64,000 nucleotides of DNA from DASZIT01 sp036264255 (GTDB lineage Bacteria > Actinomycetota > Acidimicrobiia > Acidimicrobiales > RAAP-2). Below the pieces are notes generated by a model, which did no database searches, was not told the origin of the DNA, and saw only the letters and a program-made list of their open reading frames with translations. The stretch is from NCBI GenBank assembly GCA_036264255.1, contig DATARI010000143.1, positions 5,658 to 69,657 of the forward strand, in the 5' to 3' direction. Made by a program: the position numbers and the translations under genes. Each line of letters opens with the position of its first letter. Position 1 is the first letter of the stretch. Of the stretch, positions 57,525 through 64,000 are shown in pieces.

Positions 57525-58982
57525 ATGAAGCCTGTTCGAGGCCGGGCACGCGCGGCGACGGTGGTGGCGTTGGTGGCGGGGATGCTGGTGACGTCAACAG
57601 GCGTGATCGGGCTGGCCGGTCCGGCCGGTGCCGCCACCCTCTCCACCCAGGTATTCAAATACACCGGGCATCCGGAGTCGTACACCGTGCCGGCCAACGT
57701 CGACAGCGTCACGGTGGTGGCCAGCGGGGGGGCGGGCGGCCACGGCCACACCGCGGCGGGTGGGCGCGGCATCGAGGTCACCGCTCACACCGTGCTGGTG
57801 ACGCCCGGCGCCCAGCTCCGGGTGGTGGTCGGCGGCGACGGTGGAACCGGCGCCGGTGGCGGCAAGCATCCGAACTCCGGGCACGGCGGCTACAACGGCG
57901 GAGGCGACGGATCCAAGGGCGGCGGCGGGGGCGGGGGGTTCTCTTACGTCCAGGCGGCCGACGGGACCCATCTGGTCATCGCCGGCGGCGGTGGGGGCGG
58001 GGCCGGCGGCGGTGTGGGCGGACCTCAGAATCCGCCCGGCACCCTCGACGGTCAGAACGGATCTCAGTCGGCGGGGACCCCGGAGGGAGGCCACGGCGGC
58101 GCCGTCAACGGCGGTGGAGCCGGCGGCCACAACAGCAGCCCCTTCGTCGGCGACGGCAAGGGCGTGGGACGCTACAGCGGCGGTAACGGGGGGGCGGGCC
58201 TCCTGCCGAACGTCGGCGGTGGCGGCGGCGGTGGAGGAGGTGGTTACTACGGCGGCGGCGGCGGCGCCGGGTCCGAAGGGGGCTCGGGCGGCGGCGGTGG
58301 CGCCGGGTCGAGCTTCATCATTCCCCGGGTCCTGATCGTCGTCACCCCGCACGTGGGAGCCGCGGAGGTGAGCATCACTCCCGACCATGTCATCCAACCG
58401 GCCACCGCCCTCGGCCTCGACATCCCGAAGACGTTGACGGCGGGTGGCTCCCATGACTTCACGGTGACCGCCAAGGACGCGGCGGGGACGGCGGCCACGG
58501 GCTACCGGGGCACCATCCACTTCCAAAGTTCCGCTGGCGGGACCCTGCCACCCGACTACACCTTTACCGCCGCCGACCGGGGCTCACACACCTTCCGCGG
58601 CGGGCTCCGGTTCGAGAAGGAAGGCGACCTGTCGCTGACCGCCACCGACACCGGCCAGTCGTCGATCACCGGCACCGAGACCGGCATACGCGTCGTGCAC
58701 GCCACCCTGGTGAGACTGGTGCTCATGCCGGTCACCCTGACCGTCGACACCGCCACCGTCGTCACCGTCGAGGGCTTCGATCAGTTCGGGAACGGCTGGG
58801 ACGTCTCGGCCCAGGCGATGGTTCACATCCTGCCCGAGAACGGCTGCACCAATCCGAAGACCGGCCCCCATGTCTGCATCGCTCACTTCCTGGATGAGAA
58901 GGCGACCCCCTACCACTTCTACTCCGCCGAGGTCGGCAGTGTCCGCGGCACCCAACACGTCCGGGTCGTGCCCAAGCCGTAG
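57525..58982 (+). CDS. Secreted glycine-rich protein with Ig-like C-terminal region
   Basis: A 485-residue exported protein of unknown role. It has a signal peptide (KPVRGRARAATVVALVAGMLV to about residue 38), then a beta-rich part (FKYTGHPESYTVPANVDSVTVVASGG). A long Gly-rich region follows (about residues 65-265, with runs of six or more Gly and GGYYGGGGGAG). Two strand-rich segments come last, resembling bacterial Ig-like or invasin-type repeats (DFTVTAKDAAGTAATGYRGTI and VEGFDQFGNGW). GAGGGGGA precedes the ATG at 57525. Similar Gly-rich modules occur on actinobacterial surface proteins, but no function can be assigned. Confidence 0.8.
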   Translation: MKPVRGRARAATVVALVAGMLVTSTGVIGLAGPAGAATLSTQVFKYTGHPESYTVPANVDSVTVVASGGAGGHGHTAAGGRGIEVTAHTVLVTPGAQLRVVVGGDGGTGAGGGKHPNSGHGGYNGGGDGSKGGGGGGGFSYVQAADGTHLVIAGGGGGGAGGGVGGPQNPPGTLDGQNGSQSAGTPEGGHGGAVNGGGAGGHNSSPFVGDGKGVGRYSGGNGGAGLLPNVGGGGGGGGGGYYGGGGGAGSEGGSGGGGGAGSSFIIPRVLIVVTPHVGAAEVSITPDHVIQPATALGLDIPKTLTAGGSHDFTVTAKDAAGTAATGYRGTIHFQSSAGGTLPPDYTFTAADRGSHTFRGGLRFEKEGDLSLTATDTGQSSITGTETGIRVVHATLVRLVLMPVTLTVDTATVVTVEGFDQFGNGWDVSAQAMVHILPENGCTNPKTGPHVCIAHFLDEKATPYHFYSAEVGSVRGTQHVRVVPKP

Positions 58983-59054
58983 CGACGAAGCCAGATCCCG
59001 GGCGGCGCCCGGCCCCCCGTACTACCCTCGTCGCATCGCGTCGGGGGGCCACGA

Positions 59055-60320
59055 ATGCGTCAGACCGAGCTCGATCAAAGAAGCCGCCGGAGTCGCATCC
59101 GAAGCCTCGGCCGTCGTGTCGGCGCCATCGGGTCCGGGGTGGTCGTCGCCGCGCTGGTGGCCAGCGGCTGTGGGTCATCGACGGCATCGTCGTTCGCCAT
59201 GCCCGCCTTCTACGCGGTCCCGAGCCAGCCTCCCACGCGTACCCCCGGCGCCCTGATCAAATCCGAAAGGGTTCCGAGTGGCGGGATCCACGGAACCGTC
59301 TACCGGGTCATGTACATCTCGGAGGACGTCCACGGCGCCCCCGTCTTGGTCACCGGCCTCATCATGGTTCCGACCAAACCGGCGCCGGCCGCCGGGTTCC
59401 CGGTGGTCAGCTGGGGGCACGGCACCAACGGCATGGCCGATCAGTGTGCCCCGTCACTGGCACCGGCCTCCGCGGTGCCCGAGCAGAACGCCCTCCTCGA
59501 CCAGGGCTGGGAAGTCGTCGCCAGTGACTACCAGGGGGAAGGGACCCCGGGGTTACTGCCCTACGTGGTGGGTGTCTCCGCCGCCCGCAACACCATCGAC
59601 ATCGTGCGCGCCGCCCGCCATCTCGCCGCCGCCAAGGCCAGCGCCAACTACGTGGTCTGGGGCCACTCCGAGGGCGGACAGACCGCCATGTTCGCCCTGG
59701 CCATCGGGGGCACCTACGCACCGGAGCTGACCCTGAAGGGGGTGGTCGCCGGAGCACCCCCCTCCCAGTTCCAGTTCATCTACGCCTTCTTGAAGACCAG
59801 CCCCTTCCGCTACTACCTGCTGATGGTCGGTGCCGGCTGGAACAGTGCCTACGGGAACACCGTCGCCCCGTTGTCGGAGGTGGCCACCCCCAAGGCCATT
59901 TCGCTGCTTCCCATTCTCGAGCAGGGCTGCTCGGGCTACATCGCCGCCCAGACCAAGCAGTATTCGATCGGTCAACTCCTCAAGGTTGACCCGTCCACTA
60001 TTCCGGCCTGGCGGCAGTTGGAGAATGCCAATGACCCCGGGCAGCTGACCACCGCCAGCCCCGCGCCGCTGCTCATCATCCAGGGAGGTGCCGACGAGCA
60101 GATCCCGGTGGCCACCACCCAGGTGCTCGAACAGCACGAGTGCTCGATCGGCCAGGAGTCCCAGCGCTGGGTGTACCCCGGCCTCAATCACACCGGGGTG
60201 ATCCCGGTGTCGACCCCGGACATGGTGCACTGGATCGCCGACCGGTTTGCCGGCGTCGGCAATCCGGATCCCTATCGGCCGATGGCGGCTGCCGGTATCG
60301 ACATCTCCGCCTGTAGCTGA
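59055..60320 (+). CDS. Secreted lipase/esterase, secretory lipase family
   Basis: An alpha/beta hydrolase of the secretory lipase (LIP) type. The 421-residue protein has a basic N-terminus, a hydrophobic segment and a lipobox-like LVASGC (Cys 39), so it is probably a lipoprotein. The nucleophile Ser lies in VVWGHSEGGQTAM, the acid in IIQGGADEQIPV, and the His in YPGLNHTGVIPV. An oxyanion strand VSWGHGTNGMADQCAP is typical of the family. The region before it holds no promoter I can recognise. Confidence 0.88.
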   Translation: MRQTELDQRSRRSRIRSLGRRVGAIGSGVVVAALVASGCGSSTASSFAMPAFYAVPSQPPTRTPGALIKSERVPSGGIHGTVYRVMYISEDVHGAPVLVTGLIMVPTKPAPAAGFPVVSWGHGTNGMADQCAPSLAPASAVPEQNALLDQGWEVVASDYQGEGTPGLLPYVVGVSAARNTIDIVRAARHLAAAKASANYVVWGHSEGGQTAMFALAIGGTYAPELTLKGVVAGAPPSQFQFIYAFLKTSPFRYYLLMVGAGWNSAYGNTVAPLSEVATPKAISLLPILEQGCSGYIAAQTKQYSIGQLLKVDPSTIPAWRQLENANDPGQLTTASPAPLLIIQGGADEQIPVATTQVLEQHECSIGQESQRWVYPGLNHTGVIPVSTPDMVHWIADRFAGVGNPDPYRPMAAAGIDISACS

Positions 60321-60521
60321 CGAGCCGTACGCTCTCTTGCACGATCGGTACGGGATCGGAGGACCGGTCGGTGTCGGTTCGGACCGAAAGGGCCGAACGG
60401 TCGGGTGGCGTTAATGTGTCCCAGCTAACGGGCTACACCGGCGACGCCAACGGCTTGTGTCCAAACCGGAACCCGATGCGACCGGCACCGAGGCGTTTGA
60501 ACCGCAGAAGAGGAGTGTGTG

Positions 60522-61922
60522 ATGGCGTTCGATCTGAACGCAGTGCTGGGGGGATATCGGGGGGACAGCTTTGACCTGCATTCCGAATTCCTGAATCCGC
60601 AACTCGTCAAAGTGCTCCGGACCCTCGGATTCGACCGCCACTATGTGCGGGGAGCCGGCGCCTATCTGGTCGACGACAAGGGTGACAGCTACCTCGACTT
60701 CCTCTCCGGGTTCGGGGTCTATGCCCTCGGCCGCAGCCACCCGGTCATCAAGGATGCGCTCCATCAGGCATTGGATGCCGATCTTCCCAACATGGTGCAG
60801 TTGGACTGCGCGGTCCTCCCCGGGTTGCTGGCCCAGGCCCTGGTGGCCCGGACCCACCCGGGGATCGAGCGGGTCACCTTTACCAACTCGGGAGCCGAGG
60901 CGACCGAGACCGCCATCAAGTTCGCCCGCTGTGCCACCGGGCGGAGCCGAATCCTCTACTGCGACCATGCCTTCCATGGGCTCACCAACGGCGCGCTGTC
61001 GCTGAACGGAGGGCGCGAGTTCCGGGACGGCTTCGAGCCGCTCCTTCCCAAGATCGACCAGATCCCGTTCGGGGACCTGGATGCGCTGGCGGCCGAGTTG
61101 AAGCGGGGAGACGTCGCCGGCTTCGTGGTCGAGCCGATCCAGGGCAAGGGTGTCTACATGGCCCCCGACGGGTTCTGGCCCGAAGCCCAGGCCCTCTGCC
61201 GGGCCCACGGCACCCTGTTGGTCATCGACGAGGTCCAGACCGGCCTCGGGCGCACCGGACGGTTCCTCTGCCACGAGCACTGGGACCTGCAACCCGACAT
61301 CATCACCGTCTCCAAAGCCCTGTCCGGCGGATTCATCCCGGTGGGCGCGGTGCTGACCTCGGCCAAGGTGTTCGACGGGGTGTACAGCAGCATGGACCGG
61401 GCGGTGGTGCATTCGTCGACGTTCTCCCGGAATCAACTGGCCATGGTGGCGGGATTGGCGACCCTCGGCGTCATCGACGACGAGGACATTGTCGGGCGCG
61501 CCTGCCGGAACGGCGAGCGGTTCATGGAGGCGCTGGCTCCGCTGGTGGCGAAGTACGAGGTCCTCCAGGAGGTGCGGGGCATGGGGTTGATGATCGGACT
61601 GGAGTTCGCCGCCCCCACCGGGCGCGGCCCGCGTGCCCGCTACCGGCTGATGGAGATGGCCCGGAAGGGAATGTTCTCCCAGTTGATCGTGGTGCCCCTG
61701 TTCCACCGGCACCACATCCTCACCCAGGTGGCCGCCGACAACGTGAACATCATCAAGCTGCTGCCACCGCTCATCATCGGGGAACCGGAGATCCAGTTGT
61801 TCGTGTCCGCCCTCGACGATGTCCTCGGCGACGCCGAACGGAGCTCGGGGCTGCTGCTCGAGGTCGGAAAGTCGATGACGATGAACACGCTGCGGCGCCA
61901 CAAGGTGGCGAGCTCCCGGTGA
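60522..61922 (+). CDS. Class III aminotransferase, HpnO-like
   Basis: PLP-dependent aminotransferase of the acetylornithine/ornithine type. The 466-residue protein has FTNSGAEATETAIKFAR, VVEPIQGKGV, LLVIDEVQTGLGRTG and the PLP lysine in ITVSKALSGGFIPVGA. A C-terminal extension after residue 430 is unusual for plain acetylornithine aminotransferases. It overlaps an HpnA-type epimerase gene as GTGA, which suggests the hopanoid enzyme HpnO (amine group of aminobacteriohopanetriol). That assignment is inference from context. GAGGAG precedes the ATG. Confidence 0.8.
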   Translation: MAFDLNAVLGGYRGDSFDLHSEFLNPQLVKVLRTLGFDRHYVRGAGAYLVDDKGDSYLDFLSGFGVYALGRSHPVIKDALHQALDADLPNMVQLDCAVLPGLLAQALVARTHPGIERVTFTNSGAEATETAIKFARCATGRSRILYCDHAFHGLTNGALSLNGGREFRDGFEPLLPKIDQIPFGDLDALAAELKRGDVAGFVVEPIQGKGVYMAPDGFWPEAQALCRAHGTLLVIDEVQTGLGRTGRFLCHEHWDLQPDIITVSKALSGGFIPVGAVLTSAKVFDGVYSSMDRAVVHSSTFSRNQLAMVAGLATLGVIDDEDIVGRACRNGERFMEALAPLVAKYEVLQEVRGMGLMIGLEFAAPTGRGPRARYRLMEMARKGMFSQLIVVPLFHRHHILTQVAADNVNIIKLLPPLIIGEPEIQLFVSALDDVLGDAERSSGLLLEVGKSMTMNTLRRHKVASSR

Positions 61923-62983
61923 CCCTCCCCGAGTCCTACCGGATGGAGGCGGGGGAGCGGGTGGTGGTGACCGGTGCCGCCGGGTTCATCGGCTCGGCAG
62001 TGACCCGGGAGCTGCTGGAACGGAACACCCACGTGGTCGCCCTGGTCCAACCGGGCGGCGACAATCGCAACCTCGAGGGGCTGGAGGTGGAGCGGGTGAG
62101 CGTCGATCTCCGGGACGCCGACGGGGTGGCCAAGGCGGTCGACGGGGCCCGGACCGTCTTCCATCTCGCCGCCCTCTACCGGTTCTGGGCCGCCGACCCC
62201 CAATCGTTCTACGAGGTGAACGTGGTCGGCACCCGCAACCTGATCAGGGCGGCCGAGGACGCCGGGGTCGGCCGGGTCGTCTACACCTCGACGGTGGGAA
62301 CCCTCGGGCTCCGGGGGGCGTCGTCCGGCGCTCCCGTCGACGAGACCTCCTACGCCCAGGTGGATCACCTCTTCGGCTTGTACAAGCAGTCGAAGTATGT
62401 GGCCGAGCACGAGGTGCTGCGGGCGGCGGCCCAAGGGCTGCCGGTGGTACTGGTCCAGCCCACCACCCCGGTGGGTCCCGGTGACCGTGCCCCGACGCCG
62501 ACCGGGAGGACGGTCCTCCAGTTCCTCAACGGTCCGTTCCCGGCCTTTGTCGACACCACCCTCAACATCGTCGACGTGGATGACGTCGCCCACGGACACC
62601 TGCTGGCGGCCGAGCGAGGCTCGATCGGCCGCAGCTACATCCTCGGGGGGGAGAACCTCTCGCTCCAGCAGATCCTGGCCTCGCTGGCCGAGGCCACCGG
62701 ACTGTCGGCGCCCAGCCGGCGTGTCCCCAACTCGCTGGCGGTGTTGGCCGCCACCGTCTCTGATGTCATCGAGGGCCGCCTCCTCCACCGCGAACCGTCG
62801 ATCCCGCTGGAAGCGGCGAAGATGTCCACCACCCAGATGTCCTTCGACGACTCCCGGGCCCGCCGCGAGTTGGGCTACCACTCGCGTCCGGCCGGGGAGG
62901 CACTGGCCCGGGCGGCCCACTGGTTCGCCGACGCCGGGTACGTTCGGGCTGACCGACTCAGTCAATTCCGCTGGAGGACCTAG
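61919..62983 (+). CDS. hpnA: HpnA-type hopanoid-associated sugar epimerase
   Basis: Extended short-chain dehydrogenase found with hopanoid genes; its exact reaction is unsettled. The 354-residue protein has VVVTGAAGFIGSAV at the NAD site, the HpnA-like AALYRFWAADPQSFYEVNVVGTRNL, and the catalytic Tyr-Lys in LYKQSKYVAEHEV. PTTPVGPGDRAPTPTGR and ILGGENLSLQQIL follow, both strongly HpnA-like. GTG at 61919 overlaps the aminotransferase stop, and the next gene starts directly after its stop codon. Confidence 0.87.
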   Translation: MTLPESYRMEAGERVVVTGAAGFIGSAVTRELLERNTHVVALVQPGGDNRNLEGLEVERVSVDLRDADGVAKAVDGARTVFHLAALYRFWAADPQSFYEVNVVGTRNLIRAAEDAGVGRVVYTSTVGTLGLRGASSGAPVDETSYAQVDHLFGLYKQSKYVAEHEVLRAAAQGLPVVLVQPTTPVGPGDRAPTPTGRTVLQFLNGPFPAFVDTTLNIVDVDDVAHGHLLAAERGSIGRSYILGGENLSLQQILASLAEATGLSAPSRRVPNSLAVLAATVSDVIEGRLLHREPSIPLEAAKMSTTQMSFDDSRARRELGYHSRPAGEALARAAHWFADAGYVRADRLSQFRWRT

Positions 62984-63472
62984 ATGCGCATCGTCATCGG
63001 CTCGGACCATGCCGGCTTCGCCCTGAAGGGGCAGCTGATCCAGCACCTGGAGGATGGCGGTCATGAGGTGACCGACATCGGGACCCACTCGGAGGTGCCG
63101 GTGGACTACCCGCCGATCTGTGCCGATGTCGCCCGCCGGGTGGTGCGGGGGGAGGGAACCATGGGCGTCGTCATCGGCGGCAGCGGCCAAGGTGAGGCGA
63201 TGTCCGCCAACAAGGTCCACGGAGCCCGAGCCGCCCTCTGCCACGACGAGTACACGGCCCGTTTCGCCCGCCGCCACAACGACGCCAATGTGCTCTCCCT
63301 CGGTGCCCGGGTGGTGGCCACCGAACTGGCTTTCGACATTCTCGACGTCTTTCTCGCCACCGGGTTCGACGGGGGGCGCCACGTGGCCCGGATCGAGGAG
63401 CTGGTGGACATCGAAATCGAGGAGTCCCGACAGCTGGCTCCCCCCGGGAGCCAGCCCCCGCCCGCCCCCTGA
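62984..63472 (+). CDS. rpiB: Ribose-5-phosphate isomerase B
   Basis: Interconverts ribose 5-phosphate and ribulose 5-phosphate, or related aldose/ketose phosphates. The 162-residue protein has IGSDHAGFALKG and GTHSEVPVDYP, then GGSGQGEAMSANKVHGARAAL. In this last motif Ser takes the place of the Cys used as base in E. coli RpiB, and the nearby Glu is kept, as in mycobacterial RpiB. NDANVLSLGARVV is the phosphate-site region. The ATG follows the hpnA stop with no gap, and the next gene overlaps its stop (TGATG). Confidence 0.9.
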   Translation: MRIVIGSDHAGFALKGQLIQHLEDGGHEVTDIGTHSEVPVDYPPICADVARRVVRGEGTMGVVIGGSGQGEAMSANKVHGARAALCHDEYTARFARRHNDANVLSLGARVVATELAFDILDVFLATGFDGGRHVARIEELVDIEIEESRQLAPPGSQPPPAP

Positions 63473-64000
63473 TGGAGCCACCTCCCCGGCCGATCCGGTA
63501 CCGGGCCGACGCGGTGATCCCGAGCGACGGTACCGGGCGGGTGTTCCGACCCGGAGAGGTCGAGGTGGCAGGGGACGCCGTCACCTATGTGGGGCCGGTC
63601 CGGGAGGGTGATGGCGGTCCCGGGGCATCGGCCTTCGAACTGGTTCAGCTCTCCGGGCTCCTGCTCCCGGGCTTCGTCAACGTGCACGGCCACTCGCCGA
63701 TGATCCTCTTCCGGGGGACCGGGGAGAACCTCCCGCTGCTCCGCTGGCTCGAAGAGGTGCTGTGGCCCCGAGAGGCCAGGTTGACGCCGGAGGATGTCTT
63801 CTGGGGGATGAGCCTGGCGGCCGCCGAGCTCTTGCAGCGGGGAGTGACCACCACCTGCGAGATGTACTTCTTCGAGGACGCGGTGGCCGACGCGGTGATG
63901 GCGGCCGGATCCCGGGCGGTGATCACCCCGGCGGCCTTGGACGTGACCCGACCGGCCGGCGACGCCACCGACCGGGCCTGGTGGTCCAACCGGCTCGACG
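63472..64000 (+). CDS. Amidohydrolase of the TRZ/ATZ (MTA/SAH deaminase-like) type, 3' end outside window
   Basis: First 176 residues of a metal-dependent amidohydrolase. The small beta-sandwich start (YRADAVIPSDGTGRVF, EVEVAGDAVTYVGP) leads into LLPGFVNVHGHSPMILFRG with the HxH metal pair. It continues with LEEVLWPREARLTPEDVFWGMSLAAAELLQRGVTTTCEMYFF, a pattern shared with adenosine-derivative deaminases, guanine deaminases and chlorohydrolases. The rest of the metal site lies beyond the window, so the substrate class is open. It is translationally coupled to rpiB. Confidence 0.85.
   Translation, partial: MEPPPRPIRYRADAVIPSDGTGRVFRPGEVEVAGDAVTYVGPVREGDGGPGASAFELVQLSGLLLPGFVNVHGHSPMILFRGTGENLPLLRWLEEVLWPREARLTPEDVFWGMSLAAAELLQRGVTTTCEMYFFEDAVADAVMAAGSRAVITPAALDVTRPAGDATDRAWWSNRLD

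Noticed and set aside
58140..58320. Repeated GGC/GGT units in the Gly-rich gene considered as a DNA repeat element
   Set aside because: They are in-frame Gly codons of a secreted protein, not an independent repeat.

Overview
The window is 64 kb of GC-rich, densely packed chromosome. The gene content points to an actinobacterium: an Rpf-like wall protein, leader-poor MarR/TetR genes, Ku/LigD, TreYZ, mycofactocin and hopanoid-type genes. Mycofactocin together with an HpnA-type epimerase would suit the class Acidimicrobiia, but that placement is an inference. I see no rRNA or tRNA genes, CRISPR array, insertion sequence or prophage. GTG starts and 4-base start/stop overlaps (ATGA or GTGA) are very common.

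Layout. 1-11578: one forward operon for glycogen and trehalose (3' part of maltokinase, malQ, glgB, treZ, glgX, treY). 11788-15158: a non-homologous end-joining module (ligase/phosphoesterase half of LigD, separate LigD polymerase, convergent Ku). 15369-20406: a small hydrophobic protein, pdxH, a DUF169-type protein, an NfuA-type Fe-S protein, then an ATP-grasp ligase followed by a radical SAM protein that ends in a Cys-Cys-x-Glu-Pro tail. 20422-25762: metE, a lipoprotein built from two copies of one domain, an aquaporin and a patatin-like lipase. 25759-31545: a MarR-controlled heterodimeric ABC exporter and an aldehyde dehydrogenase. 31774-41514: a Tat-exported phospholipase C-type protein, an RND/MMPL transporter, a protein phosphatase, an MFS transporter with a divergent MarR gene, a BtuF-like binding protein, a membrane protein and a cold-shock protein. 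42018-43042: an Rpf-like secreted protein with a roughly 350-nt structured leader.

43172-57315 is the standout: a mycofactocin locus. Twelve reverse-strand genes run mftA, mftB, mftC, two FadH/OYE-type flavoenzymes, ETF alpha, a FixC-type flavoprotein, a FixX-type ferredoxin, ETF beta, mftE, an SDR dehydrogenase, mftF. Nine of the eleven junctions are 4-base overlaps. The TetR regulator mftR is divergent, and an NDMA-dependent (nicotinoprotein) alcohol dehydrogenase follows it. The genes read as a complete circuit. MftA is modified by MftC with MftB, cleaved by MftE and glycosylated by MftF. The SDR and the alcohol dehydrogenase would pass electrons to the cofactor, and ETF plus FixC/FixX would pass them to quinone. 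The usual mftD and the GMC-type mftG are not in this locus. The ETF/FixCX branch and the OYE pair sit where an alternative re-oxidation or maturation route would be expected.

57525-64000: a secreted glycine-rich protein, a secreted lipase, and a coupled run of a class III aminotransferase, an HpnA-type epimerase, ribose-5-phosphate isomerase B and an amidohydrolase cut by the window edge. This run may concern hopanoid side-chain chemistry.
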